From a virus, in the IMG/VR virus record IMGVR_UViG_3300010160_000287, positions 1-20,675 of that record: a stretch of DNA of 20,675 nucleotides, one strand, 5' to 3'. Each line of letters starts with the position of its first letter. Positions within the stretch are counted from its first letter, which is position 1. Below, piece by piece: positions 5,779 to 12,036 of this stretch. Made by a program: the position numbers and the translations under genes. The notes beneath the pieces were generated by a model, which was given only the letters and a program-made list of their open reading frames with translations, was not told the origin of the DNA and made no database searches.

Positions 5779-6241
5779 GGTGATGGGTGTGGATGTTGGC
5801 GCACTCGGAGCGTTTTCTCTGTATGTTGACGGCAAGTTTGAGCAGGTCGTCGATATGCCCATCGTGGAGATTCTCAGAGGTGGCAAGAACAAGCGACAGG
5901 TCTCTGCGCAGGGCGTTGCATCCATCATCAAGGTATTCGCCCCTACGCACGCATTTGTAGAACGCACAGGCGCAATGCCAAACCAAGGCACAGCGAGTAT
6001 GTATGCCTTCGGTAGAGCTGCTGGAATTATTGAAGGCGCACTCGCGTCTTTCTCAGTACCCATTACCTACATCAATCCCTTGGTCTGGCAGAAGGCTACG
6101 GGTTGCGCAAAGGGTAAGGACGCTATACGCCACAGGTGCATGGAACTGCATCCAGAGCACCAGCAAGTGTTTTCTCGCGTTAAGGACTCTGGTCGGGCTG
6201 ACGCAACCATGATCGCTTACTTTGGGAGTCAGGCTAAATGA
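5771..6241 (+). CDS. RuvC-like Holliday junction resolvase
   Basis: A 156-residue protein with the RNase H fold of RuvC-type resolvases. The acidic active site is visible: D8 in GVDVGALGAFSL (first strand), E64 in AFVERTGAMPNQG and D144 in SGRADATMIA on the last helix. The length is close to that of stand-alone RuvC (about 170 aa). It would cut four-way or branched DNA, resolving recombination and replication intermediates before packaging. The ATG at 5771 is chosen over an upstream in-frame start at 5741 because GAGGT stands 5 bases before it and it overlaps the HTH gene by only 8 bp. Its TGA overlaps the next ATG. Confidence 0.88.
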   Translation: MIRVMGVDVGALGAFSLYVDGKFEQVVDMPIVEILRGGKNKRQVSAQGVASIIKVFAPTHAFVERTGAMPNQGTASMYAFGRAAGIIEGALASFSVPITYINPLVWQKATGCAKGKDAIRHRCMELHPEHQQVFSRVKDSGRADATMIAYFGSQAK

Positions 6242-6435
6242 TCGACGAAGAACGAGGCGCAATGCGCGAGCACATTGTCTGGCTCACCAAGGAGCTGGAG
6301 GACACCAGAACCAAGCTCAAGATTAGAGACGAGTTGCTCTCTGAGTTGCTCGATCCAGAGCAGCTCGGTCACGCAGTTACTAACGAGGTGCGCGGTCGCA
6401 TCTACACAATTTTGCACTTACAGGAAAACAACTAA
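6238..6435 (+). CDS. Small coiled-coil protein
   Basis: A 65-residue, highly charged, helical protein (MIDEERGAMREHIVWLTKELEDTRTKLKIRDELLSELL) with a heptad pattern over residues 8-40, then a short second helix. ATGA overlaps the resolvase stop and TAATG overlaps the nuclease start, so it is fully embedded in the recombination operon. It may be a dimeric accessory factor for either neighbouring nuclease. No known family was recognised. Confidence 0.75.
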   Translation: MIDEERGAMREHIVWLTKELEDTRTKLKIRDELLSELLDPEQLGHAVTNEVRGRIYTILHLQENN

Positions 6436-7535
6436 TGATTAAACTACGCCCATCGGCAGCTACGCGCTGGCTCTCTTGTCCTGCATCTGTGAGGCTGTGC
6501 GCAGACATTCCTTATCAGCCAGCAGGAGAGGCTGCACAGATCGGTACTGCAATACACGAAGTAGCAGAGACTGCATTCTTGACTAACTCAAGTGTCTATG
6601 ACTGGGTGGGTAAGACGGTCAAGGACATTCTCATCACCGAGCAGAACGCTGACTTTGCAGCAGCTCATGTGAACCACATCAGGGACTTGGAGTTAAGACT
6701 TGGCACATTGAAGGTCGAGCAGTATGTAACGGTGTACAAGGACAAGGACATCGAGCTGGGCGGTACTGCCGATGTGGTGGCATGGAACGACGAGAAGTCA
6801 ACCCTAGTCATTGCAGACTTGAAGACTGGCAGAGGCTATGTGGATGCTGACTCAGACCAGATGAAGATATATGCTATCGGTGCGATGCGTCACGCAAAGA
6901 TTGAATTTCAGAATATTGAGTTGTCGATCATTCAACCGATACACGGTGAACCCAGAACGCACAAGATCACATTTAAGGAACTGAACGACTGGGCTGAGAC
7001 GCAGTTAACTCCAGCGATACAAGCAATTAAGAAGGGTGATACAGAACCCACTCCGACAGAAGACGGTTGCCAATGGTGTCCAGCAAAAGCAATCTGTCCT
7101 GCGCAGCGTAAAGGTTTCGAGGTCATTGCTGCCACACCAAACCTTGCGGTGATGGCTAAAGAAGAGATGAAGTCTGTGGTGGTGACACTATCACCAGAGC
7201 AGATCGCAGACTTGCTAGAACGCGCACCACTTGTAGAGAAGTTCATTGACGCTGTGAGAGACCATGCAGTCAAACGCATCGAGGCAGGTGAAGTGATCAA
7301 GGGCTGGCAGATGCAGCCGAAGCGTGCGTACCGCAAGTGGATTGACGAGAACGACGCAAAGAACCAATTACACGACGCTGGTATCCCAGCAGATCAGTTG
7401 GTCTCTAGCGAACTAATTAGTCCATCTGAAGCAGCCAAGTTACTTCCCAAAGAATCAAAAGACCTCATTGATAAGCTCACACGCAAGGAGAGTAGTGGTC
7501 TCACTCTTGCGCGAGATTACTCATTAGGTCAATAA
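6435..7535 (+). CDS. PD-(D/E)XK nuclease with Fe-S cluster (DUF2800-like)
   Basis: A 366-residue RecB/Cas4-like nuclease. Core motifs in order: H41 in GTAIHEVAE; D113 in GGTADVV; D128-x-K130 in IADLKTGRG; and Q142 in SDQMKIYA. Together these make the PD-(D/E)XK metal site and motif IV. Four cysteines, C15 in SCPAS and C212, C215 and C221 in GCQWCPAKAICP, are placed as in AddB and Cas4 to hold a 4Fe-4S cluster that ties the N-terminus to the end of the nuclease domain. The C-terminal 130 residues form a separate helical region. It most likely degrades or resects DNA ends for recombination or replication. Length and motif order fit the DUF2800 phage family. It starts one base inside the previous stop (TAATG). 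Confidence 0.88.
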   Translation: MIKLRPSAATRWLSCPASVRLCADIPYQPAGEAAQIGTAIHEVAETAFLTNSSVYDWVGKTVKDILITEQNADFAAAHVNHIRDLELRLGTLKVEQYVTVYKDKDIELGGTADVVAWNDEKSTLVIADLKTGRGYVDADSDQMKIYAIGAMRHAKIEFQNIELSIIQPIHGEPRTHKITFKELNDWAETQLTPAIQAIKKGDTEPTPTEDGCQWCPAKAICPAQRKGFEVIAATPNLAVMAKEEMKSVVVTLSPEQIADLLERAPLVEKFIDAVRDHAVKRIEAGEVIKGWQMQPKRAYRKWIDENDAKNQLHDAGIPADQLVSSELISPSEAAKLLPKESKDLIDKLTRKESSGLTLARDYSLGQ

Positions 7536-7584
7536 TCATTTCCCCCAACCGTTGCTAAATGCAACATAAACTCGAAAGGCTCAA

Positions 7585-8196
7585 ATGCTTAATCTTTCAT
7601 CATCATCTGGCGGTGGTAATTACATTCGCTTTATGCCATCTGCTAACGCATGGCTCAACTCAAACAAGGAGGAATTCACACCCAAAAAAATGGTTGTCGA
7701 TACAGCTTCACTTCAAACAGGATGGATGCACCTTGGAGAAGGTGTGCGCGACTGGCAACCAGACGCAAGTCTGGGTAAGAAGGGTGCTCAACCGTCACCA
7801 GATCACAAGCGTGGCTTCTCTATCAAGTTCTATAACAAGGAGATGGGACTCGCTGAGTGGAGCGCAAACGGGACAGGACCAAATATGGGGCTTGAGAAAC
7901 TTTGGAAGGCAATAGAGGCGGGACAAGCTGCCAACGCTGGCAAGTTACCCGTGATTGAGTACAAAGGCTCGACGCTAGAGAAGATCGGCAAGGGGACAAC
8001 AAGAATCCCTAACTTTGATGTGGTGTCATGGATTGAGAGACCTGCTGGAATGGACGCGGTAGCGGTGGACGACGGCACGCAATCATTTGATAGTGACGGC
8101 AAGATCAGCATGGCAGCACCAGCTCCAGCACCGCAACCAAAGGCAGCGCCTAAGACTGCAATGGCTCAAACCGTCGAAGACGACGAGATGTTTTAA
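7585..8196 (+). CDS. Single-stranded DNA-binding protein-like
   Basis: A 203-residue protein with an N-terminal beta-rich domain (residues 10-150) containing conserved-looking aromatic segments (NYIRFMP, GWMHLGEGVRDW, GFSIKFYNKEMGLAEW, VVSWIERP). A flexible Ala/Pro linker (residues 170-190) leads to an acidic tail ending DDEMF. An OB-fold-like core with an acidic tail and terminal Phe is the signature of phage SSBs of the T7 gp2.5 functional class, where the tail recruits polymerase, helicase and nucleases. There is little direct sequence identity to bacterial SSB, so the call rests on architecture and on its place after the nuclease. AAAGG precedes the ATG. A strong terminator follows. Confidence 0.75.
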   Translation: MLNLSSSSGGGNYIRFMPSANAWLNSNKEEFTPKKMVVDTASLQTGWMHLGEGVRDWQPDASLGKKGAQPSPDHKRGFSIKFYNKEMGLAEWSANGTGPNMGLEKLWKAIEAGQAANAGKLPVIEYKGSTLEKIGKGTTRIPNFDVVSWIERPAGMDAVAVDDGTQSFDSDGKISMAAPAPAPQPKAAPKTAMAQTVEDDEMF

Positions 8197-8208
8197 ATCT
8201 TAAGAGAG

Positions 8209-8243
8209 ACGGGGCTGGCTGAAAGGTCAGTCCCGTTTTTTTT
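8209..8243 (+). terminator. Intrinsic terminator after SSB gene
   Basis: An 11-bp stem (8209-8219 with 8226-8236, ending in CCCGT, two G-T wobbles) with a TGAAAG loop is followed by eight T residues at 8236-8243. It closes the HTH-resolvase-nuclease-SSB operon. Confidence 0.88.
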
Positions 8244-8248
8244 CCTCT

Positions 8249-8368
8249 ATGGAAAACACACAAGAATTTTGGATGCTGCTACTTATTGCGTTGGCTCAAC
8301 GGGTCTACGAGTTGGAGCAGAGATTAGAACAAATAGAACAAGGACAAGAATGCAAGCCGAACAAATAG
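8249..8368 (+). CDS. Possible 39-aa helical peptide
   Basis: A short ORF beginning 5 bases after the terminator's T-tract. It encodes a hydrophobic start (FWMLLLIALAQ) and a Glu/Gln-rich helical tail (RVYELEQRLEQIEQGQE). It overlaps the primase start by 19 bp, and the primase ribosome site lies inside it, so its translation could couple to the primase. It has no Shine-Dalgarno element of its own. The coding status is uncertain. Confidence 0.35.
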   Translation: MENTQEFWMLLLIALAQRVYELEQRLEQIEQGQECKPNK

Positions 8369-10383
8369 CGCAAGCGCTTGGCAACGCAAAGAAGGTGAAC
8401 GGGCAATGGATGGCGAGCTGTCCTGTCAGCAGTCACGGGCAGGGTAACGGGGACAGAAATCCAAGTCTTTGTGTATCGGAGACAGACGAAGGCAAGCCGT
8501 TGTTTAAGTGCTTTAGTGGGTGCTCTCAGGACGAGGTGTTCCACGCAATCAAAGACTACGGGTTGCTGAAAGACCTACCAAACCCGATGGACTTCTTGAC
8601 GCAGATCAAACCGTTACCGAAACCGCAAGAACCTGTGTTGGAGCAGGAGTGGCATTACACAGATGAAGACGGCATCACCCAGCACATAAAACAACGCTAC
8701 AAGACCTTTGACTCCAAAGGAAAGACATACAAGCAGTACAGGGTGGACGAGAACGGCAGACGGCACGCATCAATGACGGGTGCGAACATAGTCCCGTACA
8801 ACTTGCCAGAAGTTGAGTACGCAAGAAAGACAGGCAGGACTGTCTTCTTGTGCGAAGGCGAGAAGGCTGCCGACGCTCTCAAGTCTTTAGGTGTGGTGGC
8901 AACCTGCACGCACAACGGTGCAAGCAACTTCCCCGAAGATGTAGTCAAGCACCTAGTCGGACTGACTATTGCGATAGTCCCAGACAACGATCTGGTCGGC
9001 TGGGAGTACGCAAGGAAAGCAGTTGCAGCGCTCAAGTCGGTTACAAAAAGTATCCGAGTGGTTGACCTTGGGTTACAGGAGATAAAAGAAGACGCATACG
9101 AGTTTGTCCATAAGTATGGCGGTGACAAGGACAGGCTGGTTGACCTGACAAAGGCAACGCAAGCAGTCATAAGTGAACTGGATGTAACGACTCCTGCAAG
9201 ATTGATTGGCGTTGCTGAGACACCAGTAATAGAAGAGTTGGAGCTGCCACAAGCACCACTACAACGCGAAGGATTCAAGCTCGAAGCGTGGGACAGCATT
9301 GAGGACGAACCAGTTGAGTGGCTCATTCAAGGAGTCATACCGCAACGATCATTCGTTGCCTTATACGCACCGCCAGCTTCGTTTAAGAGCTTCGTCGCAC
9401 TCGACATTGCGGAGTGCATCGCAACGGGAAGAGCATTCCTTGGCAACCAGATTACCAGACGCGGTGCAGTCCTGTACATCGCAGGTGAGGGTCATGGCGG
9501 TATCGGGTCACGCATTAAGGCTTTGAAGACGCATCACAAGACACCAGTTGGAGCGCCTGTTTACTTCTTGCGCAGACAAGTCAACCTTCGGTCAAGTAAG
9601 ACAGACCTCCAAGACTTGGTGGCAGCCATTGACGACCTCAAAGCAATCAACGAGATCAACTTTGAGTTGATCATCATCGATACCTTAGCTAGAGCGTTTG
9701 GCGGTGGTAACGAGAACGCATCAGAGGATATGGGTGCATTCATTACGGCTGCTGGCGCTATACAAGGACGGTATACCTGTGGCTTGCTGGTAGTCCATCA
9801 CGCTGGTAAGGACGCGACCAAGGGACTGCGCGGTCACTCTTCCCTGCTTGGCGCAGTAGACACCGAGCTGGAGATTATCAGGATCGAAGGCGCTCAACCG
9901 CCAAAAGGAATACTGCACATCTCCAAGCAGAAGGACGGTGTGGACGGGCAACGCATTGGATTCAAGATGATTGAGGTCAGCTCCAGCAGACTCAATGTCG
10001 CTGACACATCCAGTCTGGCGGTAGAACCTGACAAGGAGATGGACACATCGGTCAAGCAGAAGGTAAAACAAAACCCTCCAGACGCTACTGGAAATGGAAA
10101 GAATCAAAGGCTCGCAATGGAATGCTTGTATGAGGTCGTTGCCGAAAAAGGGTTCATGCGCGACTCAATAAAGTGCGTTGGGATTGGCTATTGGGAGGAA
10201 AGATTTAGGCAGAAAAAGGGAAATAACATCGCCAAAAAGTCAGTTGATAAGGCATGGAGGGAAGTGCAAGAGGATTTGGTTGATTACAAAAAAGTAGTAA
10301 TAAATCGTGACATATGCTGGATCGTATATGAGGACAAAAACGCTTCAGAATACGAAAAAGAGGAGGAGTATTCAGATGCTTAG
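8350..10383 (+). CDS. Bifunctional primase-helicase (TOPRIM + RecA-like)
   Basis: A 677-residue replication protein. Residues 20-62 carry a zinc-binding set (C24, H29, C54, C58; FKCFSGCSQ), as in DnaG- and gp4-type primases. Residues 163-235 form a TOPRIM domain with E169 in LCEGEKAAD and the DxD pair D212 and D214 in VPDNDLVG. Residues 310-540 form a RecA-like helicase domain: a degenerate Walker A at 340-347 (APPASFKS, with K346), Walker B ending at D444 (LIIIDTLARAF) and a VVHHAGKD sensor segment (481-488). It would unwind DNA and lay primers at the fork. The ATG at 8350 is preferred to an upstream in-frame start at 8269 because of AAGGA just before it and because the zinc domain begins there. 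The C-terminus (540-677) is helical, lysine-rich and ends in acidic runs. Confidence 0.9.
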   Translation: MQAEQIAQALGNAKKVNGQWMASCPVSSHGQGNGDRNPSLCVSETDEGKPLFKCFSGCSQDEVFHAIKDYGLLKDLPNPMDFLTQIKPLPKPQEPVLEQEWHYTDEDGITQHIKQRYKTFDSKGKTYKQYRVDENGRRHASMTGANIVPYNLPEVEYARKTGRTVFLCEGEKAADALKSLGVVATCTHNGASNFPEDVVKHLVGLTIAIVPDNDLVGWEYARKAVAALKSVTKSIRVVDLGLQEIKEDAYEFVHKYGGDKDRLVDLTKATQAVISELDVTTPARLIGVAETPVIEELELPQAPLQREGFKLEAWDSIEDEPVEWLIQGVIPQRSFVALYAPPASFKSFVALDIAECIATGRAFLGNQITRRGAVLYIAGEGHGGIGSRIKALKTHHKTPVGAPVYFLRRQVNLRSSKTDLQDLVAAIDDLKAINEINFELIIIDTLARAFGGGNENASEDMGAFITAAGAIQGRYTCGLLVVHHAGKDATKGLRGHSSLLGAVDTELEIIRIEGAQPPKGILHISKQKDGVDGQRIGFKMIEVSSSRLNVADTSSLAVEPDKEMDTSVKQKVKQNPPDATGNGKNQRLAMECLYEVVAEKGFMRDSIKCVGIGYWEERFRQKKGNNIAKKSVDKAWREVQEDLVDYKKVVINRDICWIVYEDKNASEYEKEEEYSDA

Positions 10384-10519
10384 GGGTAGAGACGAATGGA
10401 GACGAATGGTGACAAATGGAAAGCCATTCGTATCCCATTTGTTGCTTGATTTGGAGACGACAAATGGATGGATGTCTAGAAGACATCCATTCGTCGTCGC
10501 CAGCAAATGTCGCCATTGA
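10376..10519 (+). CDS. Possible 47-aa basic protein spanning the repeat cluster
   Basis: An ORF of 47 codons beginning MLRGRDEWRRMVTNGKP and overlapping the primase end by 8 bp. A very strong Shine-Dalgarno run (AGGAGGAG) lies 7 bases before its ATG, although the same bases encode three Glu codons of the primase. The protein is basic and contains related segments, TNGKPFV and TNGW...RHPFVV, because the DNA underneath is made of repeats. It could be a genuine small gene or a chance frame through a structured DNA element. Confidence 0.4.
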   Translation: MLRGRDEWRRMVTNGKPFVSHLLLDLETTNGWMSRRHPFVVASKCRH

Positions 10520-10521
10520 TT
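10391..10521. repeat. Cluster of eight GACRAATGG-type repeats
   Basis: The 9-mer GACGAATGG or close variants occur eight times in 131 bp. Three are direct copies at exact 10-bp spacing (10391, 10401, 10411). A further direct copy is at 10459-10467. Reverse-complement copies are at 10424-10432, 10435-10443, 10487-10495 and, more divergent, 10513-10521. The 10-bp phasing puts the first three on one face of the helix, as in protein-binding iterons. It lies just after the primase-helicase gene. Confidence 0.75.
10456..10498. repeat. Long inverted repeat forming an 18-bp hairpin
   Basis: The left arm (10456-10477) pairs with the right arm (10481-10498) around a 3-base loop. There is one mismatch and a 4-base bulge caused by a duplicated ATGG in the left arm. 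The inner part, GGATGTCT with AGACATCC, is perfect. No T-run follows directly, so it is not an ordinary terminator. Confidence 0.75.
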
Positions 10522-10542
10522 ATTTTTTAGTTGGAGTTGTAT

Positions 10543-11232
10543 ATGGTTAAAAAGAGTTTGAGTAAAGTGCTTGGTGGTCTAAAACAACCAGAATTCCCTA
10601 TGAATACTTTTGAGGTATTTATGAATTCGAGGTTAGTTGAGCTGTCTGTGGTGAAAAGGGAGCACGAAAAGCGTTGGGGCATCAATCGCTTGATCGAGCT
10701 GGTGGACTCGGAATTTCGGATCAAGGTGTGGCGACAGGCTGAGAGAGTGTTCGAGGCTTCGGTGTCCAGAGATGAGGTCAAGCTGGACAGAGCTGTCGCA
10801 GGAATGATCAAGGCTTATGCAGCGCTGGAGACTTGGGCGGTCGAGAACGGTGTGTCGGAGATGCCAGCGATAGTTGCAGTCGAACATGAGATGCAGGACG
10901 GGTCGGTGATGGTGGTCGTTGGTACACATCACGACGCGACGCTTTACCAGCAGTTTAGACCCGATGTTGCCAATCGTCACATCTGGACGATGGAAGAGCT
11001 GGAGTTGATCATGGACTCGCCAGTCATCAAGGACACGATGAAGATCAAGTCGTTGATGCCTTGTGCTGCACTTGTTAGGCTGGACAAGGATGCGAAGGAG
11101 TTTCCACTTGGCGGTGCGACAGGCTTTGATGATGTCAAGTCGGACGAGCTGGAGGCTTCGTCGTTGCCAAAGGTGTTCGACACCAGCAAGATAGGCAAAA
11201 ATAGGGCTAATCGGGCTTTGGAGGAGATTTAG
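10543..11232 (+). CDS. Hypothetical phage protein, 229 aa
   Basis: A 229-residue protein of unknown function. Its N-terminal third is helical and charged (LVELSVVKREHEKRWGINRLIELVD), its centre has a beta-like segment (PAIVAVEHEMQDGSVMVVVGTHHDATLY) and its tail is polar and basic (KIGKNRANRALEEI). The ATG at 10543 is chosen because TTGGAG stands 6 bases upstream; a TTG 4 codons earlier is less likely. It sits between the primase and the small terminase gene, so it may belong to replication or to the replication-packaging switch. No catalytic triad, HTH or zinc motif was found. Confidence 0.8.
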   Translation: MVKKSLSKVLGGLKQPEFPMNTFEVFMNSRLVELSVVKREHEKRWGINRLIELVDSEFRIKVWRQAERVFEASVSRDEVKLDRAVAGMIKAYAALETWAVENGVSEMPAIVAVEHEMQDGSVMVVVGTHHDATLYQQFRPDVANRHIWTMEELELIMDSPVIKDTMKIKSLMPCAALVRLDKDAKEFPLGGATGFDDVKSDELEASSLPKVFDTSKIGKNRANRALEEI

Positions 11233-11289
11233 ATGCTTGGATGTACTTTGTGGTGGGTGAGTGGCTTTGATTGCTTGGAGGGCTTTTAA
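11233..11289 (+). CDS. Possible 18-aa bridging mini-ORF
   Basis: An 18-codon frame starting immediately after the stop of the 229-aa gene and stopping immediately before the ATG of TerS (MLGCTLWWVSGFDCLEGF). It could carry ribosomes across the gap and couple TerS translation. TerS already has a strong GGAGGG site, so this may be chance. Confidence 0.25.
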   Translation: MLGCTLWWVSGFDCLEGF

Positions 11290-11730
11290 ATGGCTGGTAG
11301 ACCAAAACGCAAGTCGGACTTGGCTGCGCTTGATTCGTTGCCGAAGGAACATATCGTCGCAATGCTTGAGGCTGGGCAGCCGATTGCACGCATCTGTTAC
11401 GCGCTCGGAGTTGGTCGAGTTGCACTCGAAGATTGGCTGTCAAAACAGGAGAATGAAGGTCTCGCCTCGCGTGCGCGTGCGAAGGCTGCGGACGACATGG
11501 TAGCAGAAAGCATACTAATTGCTGACGAAACCGATGTCGAAGAGGTACAAAAGGCTAGATTACGGGTGCAAACGAGGCAATGGGTGGCAGAGCGCTGGAA
11601 TCCTGCCTCATACGCCCAGAATAAGATGCCAAGCGTGCAAGTGAACCTGTCTGGCATGAGGCTGGACGCATTGCGACACATCGAGGTCGTTGAGGACATA
11701 TCCACAGAAAACAGCGAGAAGTTGTCCTAG
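11290..11730 (+). CDS. terS: Terminase small subunit
   Basis: A 146-residue protein of the terminase-small-subunit type. Residues 18-50 make a helix-turn-helix (EHIVAMLEAGQPIARICYALGVGRVALEDWLS) suited to recognising the packaging site. A central Ala/Glu-rich helix (RAKAADDMVAESILIADE) and the LRVQTRQWVAERWNP segment are typical of the oligomerisation region in the Sf6/P22-type small subunits. The C-terminal tail is acidic and would contact the large subunit. A strong GGAGGG element precedes the ATG. It is followed by a 306-bp non-coding gap and then the large subunit, rather than overlapping it. It should form a ring that selects phage DNA for packaging. Confidence 0.85.
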   Translation: MAGRPKRKSDLAALDSLPKEHIVAMLEAGQPIARICYALGVGRVALEDWLSKQENEGLASRARAKAADDMVAESILIADETDVEEVQKARLRVQTRQWVAERWNPASYAQNKMPSVQVNLSGMRLDALRHIEVVEDISTENSEKLS

Positions 11731-11794
11731 TTGTCCACAGTTGCGTGGAAACTGGCGAAGTTATGCACAAAACACCCGTCAAACCTGTGGATAA
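11698..11794. other. DnaA-box-like nonamer cluster, candidate origin
   Basis: Four nonamers resemble the bacterial DnaA box TTATCCACA. One is perfect on the minus strand (TGTGGATAA, 11786-11794). Three differ by one base: ATATCCACA 11698-11706 (inside the TerS end), TTGTCCACA 11731-11739 and TTATGCACA 11761-11769. An AT-rich stretch follows at 11791-11830. The clustering suggests DnaA-dependent replication initiation; this is inference from spacing and consensus. Confidence 0.5.
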
Positions 11795-12036
11795 CAGCAA
11801 AATAACTTTACATAATGGACATAGTATAAAGTAGGTGTAGAGATTAGTATTCGTTTCTGCTTGTTTTCTGCTTGTTTTCTGCTGACAGATTCGGGTTTAC
11901 CCCCCCCTTCGCTTGGCGCGACGGGTGGCGCTGAAACTGCACCCCGACAGTTACCGACCTAACACCCCCCCACTACCCCTACCCACAGCACCACTCAACC
12001 CTAAAAAAATAAAAAAAATCAAGGCACAATCCTGAC
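11731..12036. other. Non-coding gap between terS and terL
   Basis: This 306-bp gap holds no convincing gene. In order it contains three of the DnaA-box-like nonamers, an AT-rich stretch, three tandem 11-bp repeats (11854-11886), an 8-base C run at 11900-11907, C-rich runs that are G-rich on the minus strand (11965-11984), and an A-rich leader before terL. In other terminase operons the two genes usually touch. A packaging (pac or cos) signal could also lie here. Confidence 0.6.
11854..11886 (+). repeat. Three tandem 11-bp repeats
   Basis: TTTCTGCTTGT occurs at 11854-11864 and 11865-11875, and a third copy at 11876-11886 ends GAC instead of TGT. Head-to-tail 11-bp spacing keeps the copies on one helical face, as for iterons or terminase-binding sites. 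Confidence 0.75.

Noticed and set aside
7552-7564. Small palindrome TTGC-TAAAT-GCAA before the SSB gene.
   Set aside because: Four-base arms are common by chance, and no promoter box or second copy supports a role.
8697-9326. A 209-codon minus-strand frame inside the primase-helicase gene.
   Set aside because: It is a Ser-rich shadow of a gene whose zinc, TOPRIM and Walker motifs are clear on the plus strand.
10633-11352. A 239-codon minus-strand frame opposite the 229-aa gene.
   Set aside because: It is slightly longer than the plus-strand gene but has a His/Arg/Leu-rich antisense composition, no good ribosome site, and runs against a plus-strand block with clear signals.
11764-11835. A 23-codon ORF in the gap between terS and terL.
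   Set aside because: It is short, has only a weak possible ribosome site, and crosses the DnaA-box-like nonamers and AT-rich stretch, so it is more likely chance.
11854-11886. CRISPR-like tandem repeats.
   Set aside because: The units are 11 bp, head-to-tail, and have no spacers, so this is not a CRISPR array.
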